Positions 35,516 through 46,016 are shown, numbered from the stretch's first letter. The stretch is DNA of 64,000 nt from Agroathelia rolfsii (GCA_018343915.1 JABRWF010000004.1:3038001-3102000), one strand, 5' to 3'. Notes: a model not told the origin generated them from the sequence alone. Numbers and translations: made by a program.

Positions 35516-36425
35516 ATGGCTCCTTGCAACAACAAAGGAAAAGGCAAAGCCCAGCTCCCCTCTTCTGATATCGACTAGGAGGAGGAGCTCAAGCACCAGA
35601 TGCGTGAGCACAAGGAGACAATGGCGCATCTGCACAAAGAACGGGATGCAGCACAATGAAAGCACAAAGCAGCAGAGCGTATGGTGGAAGAAAAGAAGAA
35701 ACAGGAGGAGGAGGAGAAATGACGGAAAACGGAGGCAGTGAGGGTGGCAGAGTGCATGAGGCCAGCCCAGATGATGCCAGAGGGTGGCAGGCTATGCAAG
35801 CACGCTAGCAACGCTGAAGTCGTTGAGGTCAAGGCCCCTGCAATGAAGCAAAGGGCAACAGAGCCATTACCTCCTGTGGTAAGTCCTCCTAATAAATCAA
35901 ACAAAATCACTCTTTTCCATAACAGCAATTGGACAGGCATGCAACACATGCCAATGGCGATCCAAGGCCTATAAGTGGCCGCAAGATGGTGGGGCCAAGT
36001 GCATGCCATATTAGGTCAGCCACCTGAAGTGCAATGGGATAGACCTTGTCGGGCCCGGAAATGGATTGGGGGCCAACAATCCCCTTGTCATGGGGCTTTT
36101 GAGTGCCCTGGAGAGGATCACAGGGGTACTTGAGGCCATTGTGGATGGGCTGGTGGGACGAGTGTCAAGCGGAGGTGCCGGTGTGCAGCACGTCGAGGCC
36201 GTCAAGCCACCATCAGTGGAGGAGATGGTCGCAGAGTCGATCGCCGGACCTTCTGGCATAGCAAGGGATGAGGGTGCTGAGGAGGTGCCCGGAGAGGTCA
36301 GCAAGGAAGGGATGGAGAAATAGCCTGTGGAGGATGAGGGTGAGGCAGCGGATGAGAATAAGGAGGGGAAGGGCAAGGAGGAGGACATTGCCAAAGGCTC
36401 CGGTGCATCTTTGCCATCCCAATAA
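35516..36425 (+). pseudogene. Degenerate unrecognised ORF, antisense to element C2
   Basis: Plus-strand reading frame starting MAPCNNKGKGKAQLPSSD, followed by a Lys/Glu-rich, probably coiled-coil stretch (EEELKHQMREHKETM, ERMVEEKKKQEEEEK). It has at least three in-frame stops before 35974. A second segment in another frame (36066-36323 and beyond) reads MGANNPLVMGLLSALERITG and ends in a glutamate/lysine-rich tail. I do not recognise the family. Composition and layout resemble lysine/acid-rich ORFs carried by some fungal non-autonomous elements, but that is a guess. The opposite strand is also partly open, as expected for such composition. Confidence 0.35.
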
Positions 36426-36786
36426 TTGATTGTAGCCATCGTAGTCATCGCAGCCCATGGCCGCTAATACATCCTGCATTGATGTCCAAATGTGTGAAAA
36501 AGGAAAGAAGAAATAAAAGTAGAAAAACGACAGGTATTAAGGCCAGGGAAACCATGACAAGCAGATAAGGAGGAAAACATAAGAAGTCTTGTCAAGGGAA
36601 ATAGGAAGTGGTACAAAATACTATCAAAGTATAGGGAAGTCCAAAAGGAAGGTGATTTGTAAAGGAATGGCAAGACCACAGGGAAATATAAAAAATGGAA
36701 GGTCTTGTCATAAAAACATAATGATACTACAAAATACTGTCAAAGTATAATGTAGTCATGAAGAAATTAAAAGGACAATTAAAGGA

Positions 36787-36884
36787 GTAGTCGGAAAATA
36801 CTGTTAAGCAGGATTTTCTGACTCAAAGGTCAGGAAAGAAGAAAAGAAGGACAAATAAGAAGGTAGTCGGAAAATACTGTTAAG
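36787..36884 (-). repeat. Tandem duplication of the C primer-site/LTR junction
   Basis: A 22-bp block covering the primer site and the first LTR bases occurs at 36787-36808 and again at 36863-36884, 76 bp apart. Only the second copy leads into a full LTR. Confidence 0.8.
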
Positions 36885-37752
36885 AGCTACCTTTGCAGCT
36901 AGCTCGGGCGGTGCGGCGATGCCCCTGGGGTGCTAACTACTAAGTGACTCACTGCCAGATAGCAGCCCTGTGGGTTCATGGAGTTGCCTCTTCGATATCT
37001 CAGAGCCTGCAGCGATACGGGTGTTGCAGCAAGCAGACAAGTGCATGGCAGGTTAGTGCAGGAGGTCCAGCAAGATCAGGCATAGAGTGGAGAGACCAAG
37101 TGGAGATGAGATACTAGACAAGATGCTCAAGGATGCTCAAGTCCACAGGTTGACCACTGATGATGCAGCAGGTGTAAGGCTTGTTTAGGGCTAAACACAC
37201 TTAATTTTCTGACTACTGTAACTACTACATCAGGTACAGTACATATATACAAAGTACAGTAGTCAAGAAAATGATAAATAAAGAAAGGCAAGGGAAACAA
37301 TAAGAACAATAAGGAATAACACGCTCCGCATGCTCTGGTAGTCATGCCACACTATGCATAAAGGCAGGGGTGCATTCCTTCAGAAACATTGGCAGTCTGA
37401 TTGTCGATCAGAGCACAATCATGGGGGAAGTCCAAGCGCAATCTTCCCAGATAGGAAGGATCCGCTGGTGTGGGCACATGGCGACTTGGAGAATGTTGTT
37501 GAGAAGGCCAGTTGGCATGTGGAATGCTCTGATGGACAGAAGTGCATTGATGATGGGAAGGAAGTGCAGGAAGGCGCTGTGCACATGGCTCTGGGGAAAC
37601 GTTGGCAGATGCATTGGAAATACTTCTGATGCACGGGATACGCAGCAACTCAGAAGGGAGGGTGTCACCAGTGATTCCGTCATAAGTGTTTGCGTATGTC
37701 GATGTGTGCGATTGGGATGTTCGGCAGCCGGGTGTATTGGCAGGTTGTGACA
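36878..37752 (-). repeat. C2 5' LTR
   Basis: 875 bp, plus-strand ends TGTTAAGAGC and GGTTGTGACA. The primer site GTAGTCGGAAAATAC (plus-strand view) abuts it at 36863-36877. To its right the family-B leader of element P resumes with CCTGT, the expected TSD; the other TSD copy is off the window. The minus-strand primer segment is AGTCAGAAAAT. Confidence 0.87.
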
Positions 37753-37993
37753 CCTGTTGCACTTTGGATACAGCCAAGAAATCATGTGGAGTGTACACAC
37801 TATTCTTGTCTAAACAGGGTTGTAAGTAGGCTTTGGAGGGTGCTACACAATTGCTTTCTGAAGTAGTTTATCACTTACGTGCTCAGAATTTGTATGTAAG
37901 ATTTAATATGAGAAAAAGGGCTCTTCATACAAGATTGTTACTCTTGCCTTCTCAGACCATAGAAGTCCAAGGGATCTGGTAGCTTCAACCTAA
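37753..37993 (-). other. Element P: part of a family-B leader
   Basis: Collinear with the B4 leader (53291-53536), so it is the 5' UTR of a minus-strand B element whose body was cut away to the left by the C2 insertion. The primer site appears as AGCTTCAACCT near 37981-37991, one CpG change from the norm. Confidence 0.8.
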
Positions 37994-38850
37994 TGTCAAG
38001 GGTATGCTCCTTAACTTAAAGATACTGCAAGTCAACACCCATAAATGTCTCTAAGCACAATAAATGCCCTTCTTAACACAATAAGTCTTTATGAAGTACC
38101 TGTAAACAAGTTTTCCCACAGATACTGCAAGTCTTAATTCTATTGAAGACACAGCCAGGTACTTTCTTATCTTGCTTACAATTGATGCTCTTATAATTCA
38201 CACATGTGTGAGGGGATTTGCACCACCTCTAAGTATTGGGAGAGAGAAAGGAAAAAAGGGGGGGAAGCTAGGACGGAGGGCCTAGGCCTATGAGTAAATA
38301 CCCTGAAGGCAAAGCATTTTTATTAGTAATCTCTTAAGTAAGCGGATACAAAACCTATACTTGCCTGAAGGCAAAGAGGTCAAAGCTAAGCTCTTCAGGA
38401 CAAGTTACATGTACTATTTATACTACTACTGAATAGTCCATGTACAGCATAGATAGTCTGTGCACAGAGGGGAATAGAAGCATAAAGGTGGCAATGCAGG
38501 GGAAGATCTTTCAACCTAACTCCACTGGGCATCCATGTGGAGATCCATTTCCAGACTAGTACCAATAACCATTAGGAATTGATCAAGGGAGGAAGGCTGT
38601 GTTCTTGGGCTATGCGTAATGGTGAAATAGAAGTACACACAGCCCCAAGATTACTCCTGTGACATGCGGCTTGGAAACACATGAGGGCCAATCACATGAC
38701 TACTGCACTGCCCATAGTCCATACCCTAAGGGGTAATTTTATAAGAAAAATAAGAAAGTGTGAAAGAAAAACACTATAGCTTCATAAATACTAGTCTAAA
38801 TATTACAAGAAAATACTCGAAAAATCCGCAAAATTTCCCTTCTCATGACA
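37994..38850 (-). repeat. Element P 5' LTR (family B)
   Basis: 857 bp, TGTCAAGGG..TCATGACA in plus view. CpG-depleted. The right flank ACAAT is the likely TSD in element Q's leader. Confidence 0.88.
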
Positions 38851-39859
38851 ACAATGGCTTTCTAAAGTAGTTTATTGCTTACATGCTCAGAAAATGTCTT
38901 TTTAAGGAAAAGGAGAAAATGCTCTTTATAAGTGATCGCTAATTGCTTCTTCTCAGACCGTGGAAGTCTGAGGGATGTCCTGTGTCAAGGAATCACTCTT
39001 GACTATGTGGAGATAATCAAAGTAACCTCCCGCCACTAAATAAAGTACCTAAGTCACAAGTTTTCCCATACTACACAAACCCTTTTATCTATTGAGGGTG
39101 GTAAGGGTACTCTGCTTATGCCTTACAAAGCTTCTAGAGACTTAAGTCGGAGGAGAGCAGAGGTTCCAGAACTTCTGATTCATGCATCATGCATCTAACT
39201 AAGTAATCTAGGGAATTTCACCCTACTAATTGAATGTTTTGTTGTGCTAAGATGCTGAGCTAGGCCCAGAGGTAAATGAACCCTGAAGGCAAAGTTAATT
39301 GAGTAATTCTAAGAGGAATACAAACACTAAATACTTGCCTGAAGGTGAAGAGGTCAAAGCTGGCCTTTCAGGACAAGTTACATCAACTACTTATACTACT
39401 ACAAAAGCTCCACGCTAGTTCCAATGTGGAGACAAGAGATAGAGAAAGTAGAATACGCAGGGGAAGACCTTTTCCCTAACTCCAATGGGCAGCCGTGTAG
39501 AGATACAACACTTGCGGAGGCTCTGTGCTCAGGAGCAGAGCTCCTGAAGAGCTCCAGAGCTGAAGCTTGGAAGTGTGTAGCAGAACCAGTATCTATTAGG
39601 AGTTGGTCAGTGACCGAAGGTTTGTACTCCGGAGTTGTGCAGAATAGTGAACAGGAAATGCATAACTCATGATTACTCCTGTAGCATGCGGCTTAGTCAC
39701 ATGAGGGCCAATCATAGAACTACTCACTGCCTATAGACTATGCTCTGAGGGTAATATAATGAAAGAAAATGAAACAAAATATAATACATTGTTTAAATAA
39801 TAATGAAAAATTTATAGTCCAAACTTCCAACTCATAACATCCTGGTAGCTTCAACCTAA
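38851..39859 (-). other. Element Q: family-B leader, split by a solo LTR-D
   Basis: Segments 38851-38982 and 39845-39859 match family-B leader and primer site (AGCTTCAACCT near 39848). The rest of Q lies beyond P on the left and is outside the window. Confidence 0.78.
38983..39839 (-). repeat. Solo LTR-D (B-like variant)
   Basis: 857 bp, plus-strand ends TGTCAAGG and CTCATAACA, perfect TSD TCCTG (38978-38982 and 39840-39844). The body resembles family B (leader hairpin, AGCTTTGACCT region), but the minus-strand start TGTTATGAGTTGGA is like family A. Confidence 0.9.
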
Positions 39860-40706
39860 TGTCAAGGGCGTACTCCTTGACTAAGTGATATTGGGCATGG
39901 AGAGCCTACTTGTGTGCTTAACCAAACAATACACTTTCTTAACACTAAGTTTAAGTACCTATACAAGAGTATTCCCATAGATATCCAACCTTTATTATAT
40001 TGAAGGTGGACCAGGTACTTTCTTAACTCTTATATATTCATTTGCTCTTATTCACATACACACGTGAGGGGATTTACACCACCTCCAAGTATAGGGGAGA
40101 GAGAGGGAGAGAGAAAATGAAGAGGGGGCTTAGACACAGGGTCTAGGCCTATAGAGTATACCCTGAAGGCAAAGTTTTTATTAGTAATCTTTTATCTATG
40201 GGATACAACCTGGGTTGCTTGCCTAAAGGCAAAGAGGTCAAAGCTGAGCTCTTCAGGATAAGTTACATGCACTATTTATACTACTATTGAATGGTCTGTG
40301 CACAGCATGGATGGTCTATGCATAGAGGGAGATAGAAGCATAAGGGTGGCAATGCAAGGGAAGAACATTTAGCCTAACTCCACCAGGCATCCATATAGAG
40401 ATCCATTTCTGGACCAGTACCAGTAACTGTTAGGAATAGTTCAGGGAATAAAGGCTGTGTTCCTAGGCTGTGCATGGTAATGAAAAGGAAGTGTGCACAG
40501 CCCCGAGATTACTCCTGTGATGTGCGGCTTAGAACACGTAAGGGCCAATTACATGACCACTGCACTGCCTATAGTCCATGCCCTAAAGGGTAATTTTTAT
40601 AAGAGAAGTAACAAAAAGAAAAGAAAATATGATAACAAATTAAATATTAGTCCAAATAATACAGGAAAATAACCAAAAAATTGGCAAAAATATCCTTCTC
40701 ATGACA
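39860..40706 (-). repeat. Element Q 5' LTR (family B)
   Basis: 847 bp, TGTCAAGGG..TCATGACA in plus view, CpG-depleted. The right flank ACGCA (40707-40711) is a known stretch of the C LTR, so Q went into an LTR-C. Confidence 0.87.
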
Positions 40707-40711
40707 ACGCA

Positions 40712-41809
40712 GTGACTCAGAAGGGAGGGCATTACCAGTAGCTCCATCATAGTTGTTTGCATTATATCAATATACATAATCAGGACATTTGGTGTCAAGA
40801 GCACACCTGACTCTTGTCACTAAAACTCAACCTATGCCTACGTCAACCCCTCAAAGGTATGGGGTAGCCAAGTAACAGCTATTTTACAACTCCCAAGGCT
40901 AGGGATGCGCGGGTGTACACTTCCTTGCACTGTCACAACTGTCACGCAAGCTCGAGTCTTTGTGTCACCAAGCTTTACTCCAAGTCTATGAGACTTTCAA
41001 GCAAGGTCTACATGCAGAACACAAACTGTCTTGTGTATGCTATTAGGCGTGCAATGTATCTTAACCGCAAAGAACGTGGAGTGATGTCTTTGTTCTCTTA
41101 GGTGCACTAAGCACAATGGATTTGTTAACAGAAACGCAAATGGTCACCCAAAGGGCTGGACCTGTCTTATGCGTTCTAACGTAGAGGAGCACTAAGCAAC
41201 CTCTAAACAACAAGCAGCACAGAGCACACTTGCTACCTCCTAGCACACAGTAGAGAGGATTTTTGTGGGGGAGAGAGAGAGGGGGGAGACAGGCTCTAGT
41301 AGCCTATAGAGGTGATAGGCTCTGAAGATGAAGTTTTTATTATGTTAGCATATAACTAATACACAGTACTACTGTGCTTACCTGAAGACGAAGAGAACAA
41401 ATCTAAGGTCTTCAGGTAGAGGCACTACAAGGTTATATATTAATTCTACCTAGTCTGTGTGCAGTTTACATGGTCTATGCGCAGTAATGCTAAATATGGT
41501 GTGATATTGCACCATTATTTGTTATGGTAAATCTGAAATGGTGTCATGATCCGGACCCATGTTCTAGACTTTAGCTTACATAATATGTCACATAACTAGT
41601 GGTTACATGATGGCCAGTCACATGGTCGACTGGTCACATGACTTGCTTAGTCATCAGAGTATATGCTTACATAATATAATATATATATATCAAAAAATAG
41701 AGAAAAATCAGGAAAAATTCAGAAAAATAATGAAAAATTCGAAATAAAATTATAATACAACGAGCGACTCGTAACATTTGGTGGCTAGGTGTGTTGGCAG
41801 GTTGTGACA
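40712..41809 (-). repeat. LTR-C fragment (oldest visible layer here), split by LTR-E
   Basis: Pieces 40712-40792 and 41782-41809 match the 5' end portion of the minus-strand C LTR (ACTCAGAAGGGAGGGC.. to GGCAGGTTGTGACA). The remainder lies beyond Q on the left, outside the window. Confidence 0.78.
40793..41776 (-). repeat. Solo LTR-E, a separate family
   Basis: 984 bp, minus strand begins TGTTACGAGTCGC and ends GCTCTTGACA, perfect TSD TTTGG (40788-40792 and 41777-41781). It has the same promoter layout as A and B: minus-strand TATATAA starting at 41439, AGATTTGTTCT exactly 35 bp downstream (41404-41394), inside a TACCTGAAGAC/GTCTTCAGGTA inverted repeat. No internal region of this family is in the window. 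Confidence 0.88.
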
Positions 41810-42593
41810 GAGAGTACCCTTGATATCTGTCACAAACCAAACTTGCCAGAGACCCCAACGGAAGGTTTGGCACAACAAGAACATGAATGAGCGATGCAGC
41901 AATAGACAATCATGGTAAAGGGCACTTGTAGAGGCAACAGCATGATACAGATGCATAAGGCTAAGGACGGGCAATAAATCGAGAGGGTTGGGTGCTTTGG
42001 CAAATGGCCAAGTCAATCAATGTGACTCAACAAGACAATAATCAAGAGAGGAGGAAAGGGGGTCAGATGCAAAGGCACTAGTGGATGATGGGGCAAGTTG
42101 CTTTAGTCTGGACTTTGGCCAAATGAATGGCTTTGGCCCTTGTGTCACTACTTCCAACTAAATGGAATAAGAGGGGAAGTGTTCTTAGTCACTAGATGTT
42201 TGAATTTCCAAACTAGAGTACATAGGTACAAAGTATTCGTGTATATATACTACTACTCAGTGGAACATGTACGATGGAGTGAGAACAATAAAGAAAATGG
42301 ATAAAATCAATGATGAGTCAAAAAGGGAAATGATAAGAAAGGGAAGGATTGACATGCATAGTGAGAAGTGCTGCAGTTGTTGATTGATGCTAGGCATCAG
42401 TGAGACCATGCGGTGTGTCCGGAGTTTGTTGATTGGCAATCAGGTTTGGTTCCAACAGATGTGTGCAACACAGAGGTTCCAGTGAGACAGTGCATCATGA
42501 GTCACTACTGTGCAACCTGAATGAATGCATATTGTGGTGTGCATCAGAAAACATTCCAGATGTTGATTGGGATGTGCAGCATGTGATAATATC
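41810..42593. other. Unassigned repeat-like sequence
   Basis: No coding region or RNA gene seen. Its right end (about 42560-42590, ATTGGGATGTGCAGCATGTG) resembles C2 internal DNA near 35405-35425, so it may be decayed family-C internal sequence. The left few bases resemble a B-LTR end. Otherwise unexplained. Confidence 0.4.
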
Positions 42594-42755
42594 AGGACAA
42601 GTTACATGCTTTATTTATACTACTATAGAAGGGTCTATGCATAGCCTTAATAGTCTATGCACAGCCAGAGATAGAAGCATAAGTATAGCAATGCAGGGGA
42701 AGATCTTTTACTCTAACTCCACTAGGCATCCATATAGAGATCTGTTTCTGGATTG
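42594..42755 (-). repeat. LTR-B fragment
   Basis: Matches the middle of the minus-strand B LTR (TCAGGACAAGTTACATGC.. onward) and is cut at GATTG by an LTR-A insertion; the left part of the LTR is missing. Confidence 0.8.
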
Positions 42756-42864
42756 TGTCAAGGCTTGTACTCTTAACTTATCCAACAAACACAACCTTCT
42801 ATAAGGTACAAAGGCAGGCTGTAGAGCTGGGTTTTATATGTGTTACTAGGTCAGATATTTATCA

Positions 42865-42990
42865 GGGACCTGTATGTTGTAATCAGAAGAATTCACACTC
42901 TAGTAATGGCAAGATAGCTCAGTTAGTAGAGCACCTGTATATATAATAGGAGGCCCTGGGTTCAATTCCTAGTCTAGCCAATTTTCTAGT
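42865..42990 (+). mobile_element. 126-bp tRNA-containing insert with TSD (SINE-like or retroposed tRNA)
   Basis: Relative to other A LTRs, this block is extra. It is flanked by the direct repeat TTTATCA (42858-42864 and 42991-42997). It holds 43 bp of unmatched sequence, then a 73-base tRNA-like sequence and a short T-rich tail. The 7-bp TSD suggests retroposition or an end-joining capture. Only one copy is seen in the window. Confidence 0.6.
42908..42980 (+). tRNA. tRNA-like gene, anticodon ATA by position (possible pseudogene)
   Basis: 73 bases fold as a full cloverleaf: acceptor GGCAAGA with TCTAGCC (6 of 7 pairs), D arm GCTC/GAGC, anticodon stem CCTGT/ATAGG with the 7-base loop ATATATA, five-base variable loop, T arm CTGGG/CCTAG with loop TTCAATT, discriminator A. 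A-box-like (TAGCTCAGTTAG) and B-box-like (GGTTCAATTCC) promoters are present, with TTTT runs behind. Positions 34-36 read ATA, which eukaryotes rarely use; C-to-T decay may have altered the anticodon. No encoded CCA, no intron. Confidence 0.65.
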
Positions 42991-43576
42991 TTTATCACTA
43001 TGTGCTCCTGTTGCTGCTCTTTGTAATAGTATACTTTATCTACTACTTTGCTAGGCTTGTGCTTGGTACTCTAGACCTTTATCTTCCCATATACTTGCTT
43101 TGTGTCAAATAGTTTATAAAGTATTTCTTACTGGAGACAGGTGGCTTAGCCCATCATGGTCTATGTAATCCCTGCAAGGACTTGTTACTGCCTTGACCAG
43201 AGTGAACTGGATTTCTTATCACACACAATGCCTCTTATATATTAAGGGCTTATGATTTTATGGCCTTCTTGTACCAAGGCTTGCATATACACTTACTAAG
43301 CTGTCCTTAGGCCTTATACTTAATAAGGGGAGGAGAGGAGAGAGAGGTGTGGGCTAGGACAAGTGTAAGCCTGAAGGCAAGAAATATATTAGTTAGTTTA
43401 TGTAAGAAATACAAAGGGTAGGGTACCCTTACCTGAAGGCAAGAAGGTCAAAGCTAAGGTTTAGGTAAGGGCTACAGACTTGTATTTATACACAAAATGA
43501 AGGGCCCATGCATAGCCTTGATGGTCTATGCGTAGCAGGGTTCATAAGCGGAAATAACTAGAATGCAGGGGCATAT

Positions 43577-44433
43577 TGTCATGAAAAGGCAATTTTTGCC
43601 GATTTTTCAAACTATTTCTTGTATTATCTGGACTAGTATTTAATTTATTATTGCATTTTCTTTCTTTTCCTTTTACTTTTCTTATAAAAATTACCCTTTA
43701 GGGCATGGACTGTGGGCAGTGCAGTAGTCATGTGATTGGCCCTCATGTATTCTAAGCTGCATGTCACAGAAGTAATCTTGGGGCTGTGTGCACTTCCATT
43801 TCATCATCACGCACAGCCTAGGAACACAAGCCTTCCTTCCCCTGAACTATTCCTAATAGTTACTAGTACTGGTCCAGAAACAGATCTCTACACAGATGCC
43901 CAGTGGAGTTAGGCTAAATGTTCTTCCCCTGCATTGCTACTTTCATACTTCTATTTCCCCTGCACACAGACCATCCAAGCTGTGCACGGACCATTCAATA
44001 TTAGTATAAATAGTGTATGTAACTTGTCCTGAAGAGCTCAGCTTTGACCTCTTCGCCTTCAGGCAAGTAACCAAAAGTTTGTATTCCTTTAAAATAGATT
44101 ACTAATGAAATCTTTGCCTTCAGGGTATTCACTCATAGGCCTAGGCCCTCCATCCTAGCTTCCCCCCCCCCCCTTTTTCCTCTCTCTCTCTATACTAGGA
44201 GGTGGTGAAAATCCCCTCACATGTGACTCATAAGAAAGAGCATCAATTGTAAGTAAGATAAGAAAGTACCTGGCTGCACCTTCAATAGAATCAAGGCTTG
44301 CAGTATCTATGGAAAAACTTGTTTACAGGTACTTTATAAGACCTATAGCATTAAAAAGGATATTCATTGTGCTTGAACACATTTATGGGTGTTGACTTGC
44401 ATTTTGGACAAGCCAAGGAGTATACCCTTGACA
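43577..44433 (+). repeat. Solo LTR, family B
   Basis: 857 bp, TGTCATGAAAAGG..CCCTTGACA. Flanks CATAT (43572-43576) and CATGT (44434-44438), one transition apart. It spans the junction between LTR-A and LTR-F. Confidence 0.85.
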
Positions 44434-44435
44434 CA

Positions 44436-44590
44436 TGTCAAGAGTGTCATGGGTTACTCATGACTCAAACCAACCAAACACATCTAGCCTAGGAAGGCTA
44501 GGTAAAGGGGGGGGGGTACTACTGATATCTTTAATCTCCCCCAGTAGGGAGGTGCAACTCATGTTTAAAGACCTAGAGACAAGGTCTCCC
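44436..44590 (-). repeat. LTR-F fragment (unclassified)
   Basis: Begins TGTCAAGAGTGTCATGGG directly after family-A LTR sequence and is cut at 44590 by B4. The TG start and the placement suggest the end of a minus-strand LTR of another family. A poly-G run lies near 44508. No second copy in the window. Confidence 0.4.
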
Positions 44591-45009
44591 TGTCATGAGA
44601 AGGAATTTTTGGTGACAAAGCCTGCCAATAGCAGACTTGAAGATCTTCACCCAATAGTTTGGTCTAGTTGGCAAGGGTAGAGAATGTTGCTGTAAAGTCC
44701 ACAACTGAGGACGTGCCCTGTTTGAGGTCTTGTAATTTTTGGAGGGCAATCCTCCCAAAATCTCTCGCACCATATAGTGCCTTGAACTTGGCGTATAGGT
44801 CCCTTTTGAAGCTGAAACTCTTGGTGTCTATGATGTTGTCGAACTTCTGACTCCAAGCTTTTGGTGCCCCTTCTAGAAGACCCACAAAATACCATGCCTT
44901 TGTGTAATCTGTGGAGTAGATTTTGGGATTCAGCTTAATATAGTTTTCAAAGCCGAATACAAAAGATTGGTACTTGGACCAGTCACCAGAGAATTTCTCG
45001 GGTGCTTGG

Positions 45010-46016
45010 TGTTATGAGTTGGACATTTTTCGCCTTTTTCCTACGAACATGTACATATTTTTATTGTATTTTTACGATTTTTATTGACTGAGATACGGAC
45101 GAAATACCTTGCAGGCGATATCTTGACGCGCGTGTGACTGGCTGTGTTAGCCCCACGTGACAGGAGTGCTCGTGACAAGAGTATATTAGGAAGGCGGAGT
45201 CTAGATCATTCCTTTTCATCAAAAGGTCTAGACTCAGGAACCAGGGTCGTTCCGATCACTGTGTGATTACTAAGGAGTACTAGACTCATCATTCCGATCA
45301 GTTGCTCATCGGACTTAGTCACAAAGCACTGCCCCTGCATTTGACACGATCTTGCTTACGAACCCCGGCTGCGCACAGACCATCAAGGCTGCGCACGGGC
45401 CCTTCCATTTATGTATAAATACAAGCATGTAGCCCTTACCTGAACCTTAGCTTCGACCTTTTCGCCTTCAGGTAAGGGCACCCTCCCCACTTGTATCCCT
45501 TACATATAACTAATATATTTCGCCTTCAGGCTTACACACGTCCTAGCCCAATCTCTCTCTCTCTCCCCCCCTTTTCTTATTAAGAGTAAGGCCTTTAGGG
45601 CATCTTAGTAAGCATATTAAGCCTTGATACAAGAAGGCGCATTAGTCTGCAAGTCCCTAATACATCAGAGGGCACACGCGTGACAAAGTCCTATTCATTT
45701 AGGCCAGGGCAGTAACAAGTCCCTGCGAACATCTGTTGACCATGGTGGGCTAAGCCGCCTGTCCTCAGTAAGAAGTATTTAGATAACCTATTTGACGCAA
45801 AGAGAGCACACGGGAAGCTTCACGCTAGAGTACCGAACGCAATCCTAGCAAAGTAGGATATTTGAATACACTATTACGAAAGGCAGCAATGGGAGCACGT
45901 GGGTGTTCGATAAATATCCAGCCAAGCAATACACATAAAACCCGGCTTTACGGCCCGCCCTCGTACCTTACAGAGGGTTGTGTTTGTTGGATAAGTCAAG
46001 TGCGCAAGCCTTGACA
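45010..46016 (+). repeat. A2 5' LTR
   Basis: 1007 bp, TGTTATGAG..CCTTGACA, with promoter and primer segment as described for A2. Confidence 0.95.

Larger units (their letters stand above)
30394..36877 (-). mobile_element. C2 internal region (non-autonomous or badly decayed), with three solo LTRs inside
   Basis: Lies between two minus-strand C LTRs. It starts at the left with a polypurine-like complement (GTATCCCCCTA) and ends at the right with the primer site next to the C2 LTR. After removing the solo LTRs at 31868-32876, 33187-34059 and 34522-35380, about 3.6-3.7 kb remain. I find no protease, RT or integrase motif on either strand. The sequence from 31200 to 31800 contains a diverged tandem duplication (TGGTACAAAGACCAGAA and TGGTCCAAAGACCAGAA units). 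The region resembles a large non-autonomous LTR element. Confidence 0.6.
42756..43573 (-). repeat. LTR-A fragment with a tRNA-containing insert
   Basis: Minus-strand family-A LTR from its TGTCAAGG end up to GCAGGGGCA, where another LTR (F) begins. Interrupted by the insert 42865-42990. Strongly CpG-depleted. Confidence 0.82.

Noticed and set aside
21406..42593. Possible CRISPR array or tandem satellite
   Set aside because: Repeats are long dispersed LTRs with TSDs, not short regularly spaced repeats.
44591..44612. 44591-44612 as a truncated separate B LTR
   Set aside because: Only about 22 bp, fused at a microhomology to inverted gag in the same way as at 12129, so a fold-back product is the simpler reading, although its TSD is unseen.
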